NCBI GenBank assembly: GCA_016218705.1
Contig: JACRDC010000119.1
Location: forward strand, 1-64,000
Reading direction: 5' to 3'
Source of the DNA: Desulfarculus sp.
Lineage (GTDB): Bacteria > Desulfobacterota > Desulfarculia > Desulfarculales > Desulfarculaceae
Length of the DNA: 64,000 bases
Below the pieces are notes generated by a model that was given only the letters and a program-made list of their open reading frames with translations, had not been told where the DNA came from and did not search any database. Shown piece after piece: positions 1 through 7,289 of this stretch (the stretch's first letter is position 1; each line of letters starts with the position of its first letter). Both the position numbers and the translations under genes were made by a program.

Positions 1-132
1 CCCCCGCCGCTCCGGACCAAAGCTCGGGAAGGCCTGGGCGTACTTGCCCTCGGCGATGGCCGCCAACGCCATCAACTCCGCCGAGGTCACCGCCCCCTGA
101 CCACCGCGGCCATGGAAACGTACCTCAATCAT
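1..132 (-). CDS. porG: 2-oxoacid:ferredoxin oxidoreductase gamma subunit (PorG-type), N-terminal fragment
   Basis: Only the first 44 codons lie in the window; the gene runs off the left edge. The product starts [20 protein letters not shown] and continues to a [10 protein letters not shown] stretch, the typical N-terminus of the gamma subunit of pyruvate (or 2-oxoacid):ferredoxin oxidoreductase, which helps convert pyruvate, CoA and oxidised ferredoxin to acetyl-CoA, CO2 and reduced ferredoxin. ATG at 132 is preceded by AAGGAG at a spacing of 7. The other subunits, if adjacent, lie outside. Substrate (pyruvate or another 2-oxoacid) cannot be told from this fragment. Confidence 0.85.
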   Translation of the reverse strand, partial: MIEVRFHGRGGQGAVTSAELMALAAIAEGKYAQAFPSFGPERRG

Positions 133-360
133 GGAAGACTCCTTATCGGTAAATGGTCAAGCCAAACAGGACAACGAGAAGCCATTGTATTTGCACAAAC
201 AGGCGGTGTCAATCGCTCAATGAGCAGCGTTCAGCAAATTGGTCATACCGCTTACCGGCTGATTGCACAACGCCGCGGGCCGGGTCCATGGGTGGAATGC
301 ACAATTCTAACGGGGCGTTGGCGCCTGTCAACCCAGGGCCTGGTCTAGAATGGCGATTCC

Positions 361-385
361 GGCCGGCGCCAATCAGGCGCCGGCC
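361..385 (-). terminator. perfect 10-bp palindrome downstream of the BI-1 gene
   Basis: GGCCGGCGCC, loop AATCA, GGCGCCGGCC. It lies 25 bases past the stop of the minus-strand BI-1 gene. No U-run follows on the minus strand, so intrinsic termination is only possible, not clear. The rest of 133-410 shows nothing gene-like. Confidence 0.4.
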
Positions 386-410
386 GGGAGGCTTATGCGG
401 GCGGGGCCGT

Positions 411-1139
411 CTATCTGCGGTCGCCGAAGAGGCGCAGGAGCATCAGGAAGAGGTTGATGAAGTCCAGGTAGAGCTGCAAGGCCCCGAAGATGGCCATCTT
501 GGAGACCGTGACCTCGTTGGCCGCCTCCAGGACCATGACCCGTAGGCGCTGGGTGTCGTAGGCGGTCAGCCCCACGAAGACGCCCACGCCGATGATGCTG
601 ATGATGTAGTCCATCATGGGCGAGCGGAAGAACATGTTGACCAGCGAGGCGATGACGATGCCGATCAGGCCCATGAACAAGAAGGAGCCCCAGGCCGTGA
701 GGTCCTTCTTGGTGGTGGAGGCCCACACGCTGGTGATGGCGAAGGTGCCGGCGGTGACCAGGAAGGCCTTCATCACCGAGGCGCCGGTATAGGCCAAGAG
801 CACCATGCTGAGCGTCACGCCGTTCAAGGCGGCGTAGACCACGAACATGGCCGCGGCGGTGCCCACCTGCATGCGCCGGATGCCGGCCGAGATGGCAATG
901 ACCAGGCCGAACTCGCCGATGATGGCCGCCCAGAACCACATGGTGGGCGCGCCCGTGCGCAGGTTGAAGAAGACGCCCAGGGCCGCCGGGCTGGTGGCCA
1001 CGTACCAGGCCAGGAGGGCCGACAAGGCCAGGCCACCGGCCATCCAGTTGTAGACCTTGCGCATGAAGGCGTTGACCAGGGTCAGTTCGCCCACGCCGCC
1101 CAAGGTCTGGGGGTAGGGCTGTTGGGAATAGGGGTTCAT
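411..1139 (-). CDS. BAX inhibitor-1/YccA family membrane protein
   Basis: 242-residue integral membrane protein with about seven hydrophobic segments starting near residue 31 (NWMAGGLALSALLAWYVA). The pattern LVNAFMRKVYNWMAGGLALS near the N-terminus and the closing LQLYLDFINLFLMLLRLFG are characteristic of the bacterial BI-1 family (YbhL/YccA group), proposed calcium-leak or protease-modulating inner-membrane proteins; the physiological role in bacteria is not settled. ATG at 1139 follows AAAGGAG. A single-gene unit with its own -10 box upstream and a palindrome downstream. Family assignment is firm; function is not. Confidence 0.93.
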   Translation of the reverse strand: MNPYSQQPYPQTLGGVGELTLVNAFMRKVYNWMAGGLALSALLAWYVATSPAALGVFFNLRTGAPTMWFWAAIIGEFGLVIAISAGIRRMQVGTAAAMFVVYAALNGVTLSMVLLAYTGASVMKAFLVTAGTFAITSVWASTTKKDLTAWGSFLFMGLIGIVIASLVNMFFRSPMMDYIISIIGVGVFVGLTAYDTQRLRVMVLEAANEVTVSKMAIFGALQLYLDFINLFLMLLRLFGDRR

Positions 1140-1202
1140 GGCTGGCCGCTCCTTTTGCTACGTTGCGGTGCCCGGCCGGGGCCGCCGGGTTTAATCTTAA
1201 TA

Positions 1203-1230
1203 ATTATATCAGCCCTGGGGCCAAGCAAGG
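1203..1230 (-). promoter_or_regulatory. candidate sigma-70 promoter of the BI-1 gene
   Basis: On the minus strand a perfect TATAAT (1203-1208) lies 16 bases after a weak CCTTGC (1225-1230), about 65 bases ahead of the BI-1 start. The -35 match is poor, so the call depends on the -10 box. Confidence 0.35.
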
Positions 1231-1251
1231 AGGTTTTGGCATGCCCGGCGC

Positions 1252-1557
1252 CTAGAGCGCGCAGGACTGGGGGGCCCCCACCCCTTCCACCACCAGGCGG
1301 CGGAAGCGCCAGAAACCGGCCAGGCGGATGACCAGGGCCGGGCCGACGACCATCAGGCCCGGCGGCAGGAAAACCTCCAGGCCGTCCAGGCGGTGGCGTT
1401 GATAGGCCCTGGCCGCGCCCTCCGGGGGAGCACCCGGCGCCACCCGCGCCGGCAGTCCGCCCCTTCAGCCCACCCCCGGCTGGGGGGCGCTCACCGTCAC
1501 TTGGCCGCCCTGCTCTTTGATGTAGGCGCTGGCCTGGGGGTCAATCTGTATGCGCAT
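1252..1557 (-). CDS. small selenoprotein, CC/Se-motif-like family (in-frame TGA read as Sec)
   Basis: Read through one in-frame TGA (1467-1465) the gene gives 101 residues from ATG 1557 (preceded by AAGGAG, spacing 8) to TAG. The part before TGA (MRIQIDPQASAYIKEQGGQV) and the part after (GGLPARVAPGAPPEGAARAY, then DGLEVFLPPG and a hydrophobic stretch) make one coherent small domain: a short beta-alpha start, a G-Sec-R-G-G loop, a G-x-P-P segment and a DG-x-x-V strand. From memory this layout matches the small CC/Se motif (seleno)proteins of anaerobes, where the redox position is Cys-Cys or Sec. A SECIS-like hairpin follows the TGA. Function is unknown; a redox or metal-binding role is inferred from Sec only. 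Without recoding one would call either a 30-residue peptide or a 63-residue ORF starting at an unsupported GTG at 1443. Confidence 0.8.
1425..1464 (-). promoter_or_regulatory. SECIS-like hairpin after Sec codon 31
   Basis: Immediately 3' of the TGA, a 7-bp stem CCGGCGC/GCGCCGG closes a 5-base loop GGGUG. The loop G residues fall 20-22 bases after the TGA, close to the position of the loop GG in the E. coli fdhF SECIS (19-20). An outer GGGG/CCCC pairing and a 5'-side UG bulge below the stem complete a bacterial-type SECIS shape. Deduced by hand, not folded by software. Confidence 0.6.
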
Positions 1558-1650
1558 GCCTGGGGCTCCTTCTTTGTGGTCGCTATAAAGATGATGTCCC
1601 CGCGCCCAATGTCAAGGGGGCGGACCCTTTGGGCCGGGGGGGCCTGGGGC

Positions 1651-2826
1651 TCACAGCCAGGAGGCCAGCAGCGAGACCAGCGCGCCGGCCGTCACCACCC
1701 ACAGGATGTCCACCTTGAGGACCAGGGCCGTCAGGGCCGCCAGGGACAAAAGGGCCGTGGGCCAGCTCCAGTCCAAGGCCCAGGCGAAGCGCAGGGCCAT
1801 GGCCGCCAGCAGGCCTACGAAGGAGGCCAAGGACCCCCGCAGCAGGCGCTGGAAGGAGGGATTGCGCCGCAGGCGCTGGAAGCGGGGATAGACCAGCCAC
1901 AGGATCACCAGCGAGGGCGAAAAGACCGCCACGGTGCCCACCACCACCCCGGCCCAACCCGCCAGCAGGTAGCCTATGAAGGTGGCGGTGATGACGATGG
2001 GACCCGGCGTGACCTGCCCCAGGGCGATGCCGTCCAAAAAGGCCGGCCCGGGCAGCCAGGAGCGCGCCTGCACCACCTCGTGGTACATCAGGGGCACCGA
2101 GGCCAGGCCGCCGCCCATGGCGAAGAGGTCCACCTTGGCCATGAGCAGGGCCAGGTCCGCCAGCCGCTCATCCAGCAGGCGCAGGGCGCCCCAGCCCAGG
2201 ACCAGCCCCCCCAGCACCAGCAGGGCGCCCCCAGGAAAGGCCGCCTGGGCCTCCGCCAGGGGTGGGCTGTCCGGCTCCGGCGCCGCCCCCCCCCGGTAAA
2301 GGGCCAGACCGGCCAGGGAGGCCCCGGCGATGGCCAGGATGGGGTTGCCCCCCGCCAGGATGAGCAGCCCGGCCGAGGCCGCCAGTAGGCCGTCCGGCCA
2401 GCCCTTGATGGTCTTTTTGGTGAAGTCAAGGGCCGCGGCCGCCATCAGGGCCACCACCATGGCCCTGAGTCCCAGGGCCACCACCCCCGCCGCCGGCACC
2501 TGCCTGGTCTGGGCGTAGAGCACCGACAGGCCCAGCATCAGGCCGAAGGCGGGCAGGGCGAAGGCCGCGAAGGCGGCCAGGGAACCCAGGGGGCCGCCCA
2601 CCCTGAGCCCGATGTAGGCGGCCAGTTGCATCACCGTGGCGCCGGGGATGGATTGGCAGAGCGCCACACCGTCCTGGAACTCCCGGGGGCTGAGCCAGCC
2701 CCTTTGTTCCACCGCCACCCGGCGCAGAAAGGCCACCATGGCCGGCCCCCCAAAGGCGGTGAGCCCCAGGCGCAGGAAGCAGAGGAACAGCACGCGGGCG
2801 GGGACCTGGGCGGCGTGGGCCGTAAT
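1651..2826 (-). CDS. chrA: chromate transporter, CHR family (ChrA)
   Basis: Long-chain CHR family membrane protein with two homologous halves; each starts with a conserved motif: FLRLGLTAFGGPAMVAFLRR in the first half and a DLFAMGGGLASVPLMYHE segment in the second. Expected to export chromate from the cytoplasm, though many family members are uncharacterised. The start is unusual. A strong Shine-Dalgarno GAGGTGAT is followed at ideal spacing by an ATT at 2826, and the product then begins with residues ITAHAAQVPARVLFLCFLRL, which fits the usual ChrA N-terminus (391 residues). The first conventional start in frame is GTG at 2793 without a ribosome site and would remove 11 residues. No ATG is available in the open frame. 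Downstream lies the small selenoprotein gene, 93 bases away. Confidence 0.92.
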   Translation of the reverse strand: MTAHAAQVPARVLFLCFLRLGLTAFGGPAMVAFLRRVAVEQRGWLSPREFQDGVALCQSIPGATVMQLAAYIGLRVGGPLGSLAAFAAFALPAFGLMLGLSVLYAQTRQVPAAGVVALGLRAMVVALMAAAALDFTKKTIKGWPDGLLAASAGLLILAGGNPILAIAGASLAGLALYRGGAAPEPDSPPLAEAQAAFPGGALLVLGGLVLGWGALRLLDERLADLALLMAKVDLFAMGGGLASVPLMYHEVVQARSWLPGPAFLDGIALGQVTPGPIVITATFIGYLLAGWAGVVVGTVAVFSPSLVILWLVYPRFQRLRRNPSFQRLLRGSLASFVGLLAAMALRFAWALDWSWPTALLSLAALTALVLKVDILWVVTAGALVSLLASWL

Positions 2827-2922
2827 ATAATCACCTCATGGTGTAGGGTGATTGATTATGGCCCCCGGCCTCGGCCAAGTCAACCGCCTGGACGGCGGAG
2901 ATGGTTGGCTCGCTGGACGAAT

Positions 2923-3367
2923 GATACCAATTTAATGCCAATCATAGAGTATTGGGTTGTTGTCCCTTGATCCGGGCATCCACTGGCCGGCGAGCTTTGG
3001 TTTTCTGGCCGCCCAAGCCCCGTGTCCCGCTCTTAGCACGGCCATTCCTAGGGCACCGGCAGGGGGCTGCTATGATCCAACCCGGCAAAGAATACGAGAT
3101 ACCTGCGGCCCCTGCCCACGCCAGGGCGGACAGTCCACCCCGCGCCGGCACCCGCATCGGCAAAGCCAGTATGGCCGGGCGGCTCTAGCGGGACACGAAA
3201 AGAAACCGCTTGGGCTTTCTTGGGCCGCCTATACCGTAAGGGCTGTACCCAGAGGAAACCTGACGAGAAAACCATATGTCTGATCTGAAATGCGTATTAA
3301 TGGGCGGGGTTTATCCCCGCCCGTCTTACCAAAATCAAAGCATTATAATTGACGCTAAATTGGTATC
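2923..3367. repeat. copy F of the ATACCAA element family, enlarged 445-bp form with 12-bp terminal inverted repeats
   Basis: Perfect termini GATACCAATTTA (2923-2934) and TAAATTGGTATC (3356-3367) bound a stretch without a credible gene. Just inside the right end, a decayed version of the family's terminal hairpin is seen (TACCAAAATCAA ... TTGACGCTAAATTGGTA), and the left end resembles the left end of copies B and D. The interior carries a large self-complementary region (3011-3225) and a GGGCGGGG/CCCCGCCC hairpin (3302-3322). The right terminus overlaps the uppP stop codon TGA (3368-3366). This accounts for most of the 539-base gap between chrA and uppP. Confidence 0.65.
3011..3225. ncRNA. candidate structured RNA of about 200 nt inside copy F (class and strand unknown)
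   Basis: Nested perfect complementarities: CGTGTCCCGCT (3021-3031) with AGCGGGACACG (3187-3197); CGGCCAT (3039-3045) with ATGGCCG (3171-3177); GGG..CCGGC (3051-3060) with GCCGG..CCC (3144-3153); GGCAGGGG (3058-3065) with CCCCTGCC (3109-3116, competing with the previous helix by three bases); GGGCGG/CCACCC around 3124-3140. Outside, GCCCAAG/AAGCCC (3011-3020) can pair with GGGCTT or CTTGGGC (3212-3225). Four nested helices over 200 bases are unlikely by chance even at high GC. No match to 6S, tmRNA, SRP or RNase P signatures was recognised. Confidence 0.4.
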
Positions 3368-4226
3368 AGAAGCCGGCGCGGTGCAGGGTGTAGACGGCCG
3401 CCGCGGCCAACAGGCAGTACATGCCGAACCATTGCCAGCGCCCGCCCTCCAGCCAGCGCGACAGCCAGCGCAGGGCCACCAGGCCGGCCAGGAAGCTGAA
3501 GACCATGCCCAAGAGGCTGGGATAGAACATGTCCCACAGGGCGGCGCCGGAGAGCTGGGCCGTTGACTGGGCCTTTAAAAGCCGCCACACCGAGCGCACG
3601 ATCACCGGCGGGGTGAGCACCACCACCAGGGCGAAGCTGAACTCCTCGGCCCGGGCCTTGTTGATGCCCAAGAGCAGGGCCGTGCTGATGGTGGCCCCGG
3701 AGCGCGAGAACCCCCGGAAGGGCAGGCACAGGCCCTGCACCAGGCCTATTATCACGGCATCGCCGGGGAACAGGCCCAGGCGCCCGGAGCGCCGGCCCGC
3801 CTTGATCCCAGCTAGGATTATCAGGCAGCCCACGCTGGCCAGGGCCAGGGCCACCAGGCCCAGCTCGCCGAAGAGGTGCTCCACGGCGGCGTCGGCGCGG
3901 TGCCCCAGGAACACCTTCTCGATCAGGAACTTGAGCCCCAGGCCCAGCACGCCGGTGCAGGCGGTGGCGATGATGATCTGCTTGCAGAACTCCCACAGGT
4001 CGTGGCGCGAGCCGAAGTAGTTGAGCCGCCAGGCCCGCCAGAAATAGGCGATCACCGCGAACATGGTGCCGGTGTGCAGCATCACCAGCAGCATGACCAT
4101 CTCCGGGCTGGTGGGGTCCAAGCCCATGAGCTTGGAGGCCACGATAACGTGGGCCGAGCTGGAGACGGGCAGGAGCTCGGCGGCGCCCTGCACCACGGCC
4201 AGGATGAGGATTTGCCAGATGCTCAT
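3366..4226 (-). CDS. uppP: undecaprenyl-diphosphate phosphatase UppP (BacA)
   Basis: 286-residue polytopic membrane enzyme that removes a phosphate from undecaprenyl pyrophosphate so the lipid carrier can be reused in peptidoglycan and polysaccharide synthesis. Family signatures are present: QGAAELLPVSSSAH near residues 14-27 (catalytic Glu and the first PxSSSxH region) and PFRGFSRSGATISTALLLG around 168-186 (GxSRSG active-site loop). Length is normal (about 270-290). The stop codon TGA is part of the TGATACC end of the adjacent repeat element. The gene stands alone with the intergenic repeat at 4397-4478 behind its start side. Confidence 0.96.
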   Translation of the reverse strand: MSIWQILILAVVQGAAELLPVSSSAHVIVASKLMGLDPTSPEMVMLLVMLHTGTMFAVIAYFWRAWRLNYFGSRHDLWEFCKQIIIATACTGVLGLGLKFLIEKVFLGHRADAAVEHLFGELGLVALALASVGCLIILAGIKAGRRSGRLGLFPGDAVIIGLVQGLCLPFRGFSRSGATISTALLLGINKARAEEFSFALVVVLTPPVIVRSVWRLLKAQSTAQLSGAALWDMFYPSLLGMVFSFLAGLVALRWLSRWLEGGRWQWFGMYCLLAAAAVYTLHRAGF

Positions 4227-4565
4227 GGGTCAATCCGGGCCGTAAGGAGTGAACGAACGCCCCAAGGGCGGCAGCCGCCCGCCGGGGCCGGAGGCTACCA
4301 TAGTCCATAAGGGCCGGCTTGGCAACATCTCCCAGCGGGGCGCTGGGCCAGGTGGCTGGGGAAATGGAGTGCTGGATATCAAGAAACTAAAACAAAGTCA
4401 TTGCGAGCGTAGCGAAGCAATCTCTATAAACCATTGAAAGAGATTGCTTCGTCGCCCCAAGGGGCTCCTCGCAACGACAAGGCAGTTGGCGGACAACCTC
4501 TCGGCGGGAGCCAGCGGCCTCGGCCCCGGTCACGGCTCGACCCCTAACAGCCTAGGGGGGAGCAC
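4227..4565. other. intergenic stretch upstream of uppP
   Basis: 339 bases without a convincing reading frame. It contains the 82-bp palindromic repeat at 4397-4478 and otherwise shows no recognised RNA, operator or clear promoter. Confidence 0.6.
4397..4478. repeat. dispersed palindromic repeat of the GTCATTGCGAGC type, copy 1
   Basis: Starts GTCATTGCGAGCGTAGCGAA and ends GGGGCTCCTCGCAACGAC. The arms pair, and an inner GCAATCTC (4417 region) pairs with GAGATTGC, giving a long hairpin with an AT-rich loop. The same element recurs at 24408-24491. This type of repeat is known from many unrelated bacterial genomes and behaves like a small non-autonomous palindromic element. Confidence 0.8.
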
Positions 4566-5654
4566 TCAGGCTCCCCTTCCGAAGCCACAGACCGGGAAAC
4601 GGCAGCCGTCCGCGCAGTTCTGGCAAAAGCCGCCGTGGGCCAGGGCGGCGATCTTGGGGCGGGTGAAGCGCTCGCCGGCCAGCACCCGGGGCAGGACCAG
4701 GTCCAGCACGGTCACGGGGTGGAACAGGGCGCAGGCCGGCACCCCCAGTATGGGCAGCTCCCCGGCCGGTCCGTCCAGCATGCCCACCAGGAACATGGCC
4801 CCGGGCAGCACCGGGGTGCCGTAGAGCAGGTCGCGGCCTCCGGCGTCGGCGATGGCCAGGCGGGTGACGTCGTCGGGGTCCACGCTCATGCCGGCGGTGG
4901 TGATGATGATCTGTGCCCCCGCCCGCACCAGGCCCTGGATGGCCATGGCCACGGCCAGGCGGTCGTCGGGGCAGAAGCGCACGTCCAGCACGCTGCCGCC
5001 CAGGGCCTCGATCTTGCCGGTGACGATGGGCGCGAAGCGGTCCTCGATCAGCCCGCTGGCCACCTCGTTGCCCGTGACCACCACCCCGGCCTTCAGCGGC
5101 CTTAAGGGCAGCACCCTGAGCAGGCCGCCGTCCTGGCCGGCCACCTGGCAGGCCTGTTCCACCAAGCGGCGCTCGATGACCAGGGGTATGGGCCGGGTGC
5201 CGGCCAGGGCCTGGCCCTTCTTGACCACCGTGTGGCGGTGGATGGTGGCACACATCACCTGGTCCACCAGGTTGAAGGCCATGAGCTGCCCTACGTCCAG
5301 GTCAAACAGGCCGTCCCGGCTGGCGATGAGGGTGATCTTGCCCTCGCTGGGCGGGCCGGCCGGCGCCACGCCGGGGCCGCACAGTGCCCTGGCCATGAGC
5401 TGCACGGCCTCGTCCTCGTGCATCTGGCCGGGGGCCATCTCCAGCACGTAGAGGTGCTGCTTGCCCAGGCGGGCCAGGTGCTCGAGGTCGGCCGGCCCCA
5501 CCACGTGGCCCTTCTTGAAGGCCGGGCCCTTGTGGGTGCCGGGCACGATCTCGGTGATGTCGTGGGCCAGCACCAGCCCCACGGCGTCCTGAAGGTCAAC
5601 CAGGCGCCCGGCCGGGGCCGCGGCGCACTGATCGCCGCAATCGTAATCGCTCAT
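4566..5654 (-). CDS. molybdopterin-binding protein (MoeA/MogA-like domain)
   Basis: 362 residues. The middle and C-terminal part hold a MoeA/MogA-type molybdopterin-binding fold: VVVTGNEVASG, then GARxQIIITTAGMSVDPDDV and an LPILGVPACALFHPVTVLD segment. The extreme C-terminus is Cys-rich (C-x2-C-x3-C-x4-C within GGFCQNCADGCRFPVC), suggesting a bound metal or cluster. ATG 5654 overlaps the fmdE stop by four bases (ATGA), so translation is coupled. Likely acts in molybdenum or tungsten cofactor handling; it lacks the complete MoeA domain set, so it is not called MoeA itself. An upstream in-frame extension of 20 residues is ignored because of the ATGA overlap. Confidence 0.87.
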   Translation of the reverse strand: MSDYDCGDQCAAAPAGRLVDLQDAVGLVLAHDITEIVPGTHKGPAFKKGHVVGPADLEHLARLGKQHLYVLEMAPGQMHEDEAVQLMARALCGPGVAPAGPPSEGKITLIASRDGLFDLDVGQLMAFNLVDQVMCATIHRHTVVKKGQALAGTRPIPLVIERRLVEQACQVAGQDGGLLRVLPLRPLKAGVVVTGNEVASGLIEDRFAPIVTGKIEALGGSVLDVRFCPDDRLAVAMAIQGLVRAGAQIIITTAGMSVDPDDVTRLAIADAGGRDLLYGTPVLPGAMFLVGMLDGPAGELPILGVPACALFHPVTVLDLVLPRVLAGERFTRPKIAALAHGGFCQNCADGCRFPVCGFGRGA

Positions 5655-6310
5655 GGGGTCCTCGCGGGTTGATCCAGCATGCTGAAATAGGTCTGGCCAG
5701 CGCAGACCGCGCATAAACTTCGGCCATCCTGGCTATGCACCTGACCGCTGCGCACCAGCACTCCGCAGCCCTGGCAGGGCACCTTGGGCGGCCGGACGCC
5801 GGGCATCTCCTGGGGTGGCAGATTGACCCGCACCCATTGCAGGTCAAACAGTTCGTCGTCGGGCATCGCCCGGTAGGCGGCCACCTGGGCGGCCTGGGGG
5901 GTGGCCGCCCCTGGCGCGTACTGGGCGGCCAGGCCGCGGGCCTGGTCACGGCTGACCACCCGCACGGCCCGGCCGCTGGGCAGGTCCAGGAAGGTGACGG
6001 CCAAGAGCCCTAGGTTGATGAGCTTCAAGGAGCCTCGGCCGAAGCGCAGGCCCGTGGCCGTGGCCACGGCGTCGGCCAGGCAGCGCTCGATCTCCACGAT
6101 GCCCAGCAAGTCCTTGATCTCCGGCCAGCCCAGGGGGCAGGCGTGGCCCAGGCGCCCCAGGCCCAGGATGGACATGCGCACGCCTATTACCTGGCCGGGG
6201 CAGAGGTGGCCGTGGCTGCGGGCGCTGGCCTCCACCAGTTGGTCCACCAAGGCCAGGGGAGGGCGCCGCTCGTGGACCAGACCCTGGCCGATAGTTGGCT
6301 CCTGGCCCAT
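5651..6310 (-). CDS. fmdE: FmdE family protein with C-terminal zinc ribbon
   Basis: 219 residues. The FmdE domain covers about residues 15-165 and has the hallmark SHGHLCPGQVIGVRM (His33, His35, Cys37), a putative metal site. The C-terminus carries PCQGCG ... LCAVC, a treble-clef or DksA/TraR-like zinc ribbon. FmdE was named from the formylmethanofuran dehydrogenase cluster; in bacteria it usually sits with molybdopterin proteins, as here, and a role in molybdoenzyme or formate dehydrogenase maturation is inferred. ATG 6310 has no strong ribosome site. Second gene of a three-gene minus-strand operon; coupled to the next gene by ATGA. Confidence 0.88.
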   Translation of the reverse strand: MGQEPTIGQGLVHERRPPLALVDQLVEASARSHGHLCPGQVIGVRMSILGLGRLGHACPLGWPEIKDLLGIVEIERCLADAVATATGLRFGRGSLKLINLGLLAVTFLDLPSGRAVRVVSRDQARGLAAQYAPGAATPQAAQVAAYRAMPDDELFDLQWVRVNLPPQEMPGVRPPKVPCQGCGVLVRSGQVHSQDGRSLCAVCAGQTYFSMLDQPARTP

Positions 6311-6342
6311 AGCCGGCCACTGCCCGCTATTGCCGTGGGGTT

Positions 6343-7095
6343 TCACTGGTTGTCTGGCCTGCTCAGCAGGGTCACCCGGCCGTGGCTGTGGGCCGGCCTG
6401 GGCGAGCGCCGGCGGCTGGCCACCGGCACCACCAGGGGCCGGGTCATGTAGCGGGGTGTCACCGCCGCCGAAACCCCCACCAGGCCGGCCAGGGGCCAGG
6501 GACCCACGCGCGCCTTGGGCCACAGGGTGGCCCCGGCCCAGATGAGGGGCACCGGCCCCAGGACCTCGCGCACCAGGCGGCGCAGGGACCACACCGCCAG
6601 GGGATGGCCGCTGGACAGGGGGTGGCGCAGGTGGGGTAGGCGCCAGGCCAGGCGCGTGGCCGAGAAGGGGTTGAAGCTGACCAGGCAGACCCGGCTGGCC
6701 GCCACCCGGGCCGCCTCGGCCAGGGCCTGGGCCCGGCGCTCCAAGAGCTCCAGGGTGTTGACCATTATCACCGCGTCGAAGCTGTTGTCCTCGTAGGGCA
6801 GGTCGTGGGCGTCGCCCACCTCCACCTCCACCTTGTCGCCCAGGCGCTGGCTGGCCAAGCGGGCCAGCACCGGCCCGGCCTCCAGGCCCTGGCACAACAG
6901 ACCGCGCTCCATGAGGTGCTTAAGGTGCAGGCCCAGGCCACAGCCCACGTCCAGCACCCGCCAGCCGGGGCGGCAGTCCAGGACGTGGTCCACCAGGGCC
7001 AGGGAAGCCAGCAGATAACGCTGCCCGGCCGGGGTTTCCAGCCACTGCTCGTAGGCCGCCGCCTCCTGTGCTTCGAAGATCAGTTCCATAGCCAT
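6343..7095 (-). CDS. class I SAM-dependent methyltransferase
   Basis: About 250 residues. The SAM-binding motif I VLDVGCGLGLHLKHL lies near residues 47-61, acidic motif II near LEAG, and the post-motif DAHDLPYEDNSFDAVIMVNT near 95-115, as in the UbiE/BioC-like group. Substrate unknown. Starts at ATG 7095 or 7089. It heads an operon with fmdE (32-base gap) and the molybdopterin-binding gene, which hints at modification of a cofactor or small metabolite in that pathway, but this is only context. The C-terminus ends in a basic, Pro/Arg-rich tail. Confidence 0.85.
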   Translation of the reverse strand: MAMELIFEAQEAAAYEQWLETPAGQRYLLASLALVDHVLDCRPGWRVLDVGCGLGLHLKHLMERGLLCQGLEAGPVLARLASQRLGDKVEVEVGDAHDLPYEDNSFDAVIMVNTLELLERRAQALAEAARVAASRVCLVSFNPFSATRLAWRLPHLRHPLSSGHPLAVWSLRRLVREVLGPVPLIWAGATLWPKARVGPWPLAGLVGVSAAVTPRYMTRPLVVPVASRRRSPRPAHSHGRVTLLSRPDNQ

Positions 7096-7289
7096 CAAGA
7101 CTAGCGCCAGGCGTGAATAATGGCAAGTGGCGCCACCTCTGGCGTCGCGGCCTGGGGTGTGCTATTGTTTTTCAAAACAGTGCACAACCCTCGGGCCGCA
7201 GACCAGCCGCCGTCCCCAGCGGGCGTCCGGCCCCGGCCACCCCCCGCCCACGGGCGGAGCCCTAATTTTGCGGAGGAGCCTTGGGCCCC

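Noticed and set aside
1609-1615. TTGACA box as promoter of the small selenoprotein gene
   Set aside because: The nearest TATA-like hexamer (TTATAG) is about 21 bases away, too far for sigma-70, so no promoter was called.
3255-3290. CTGACGAG followed by GAAA, resembling a hammerhead ribozyme core
   Set aside because: The needed stem II and the stem enclosing a cleavage triplet cannot be formed from the flanking bases; only three pairs are available.
2923-3367. 6S RNA, tmRNA, SRP RNA or RNase P RNA identity for the structured region
   Set aside because: None of their conserved sequence blocks is present; kept as an unknown candidate.
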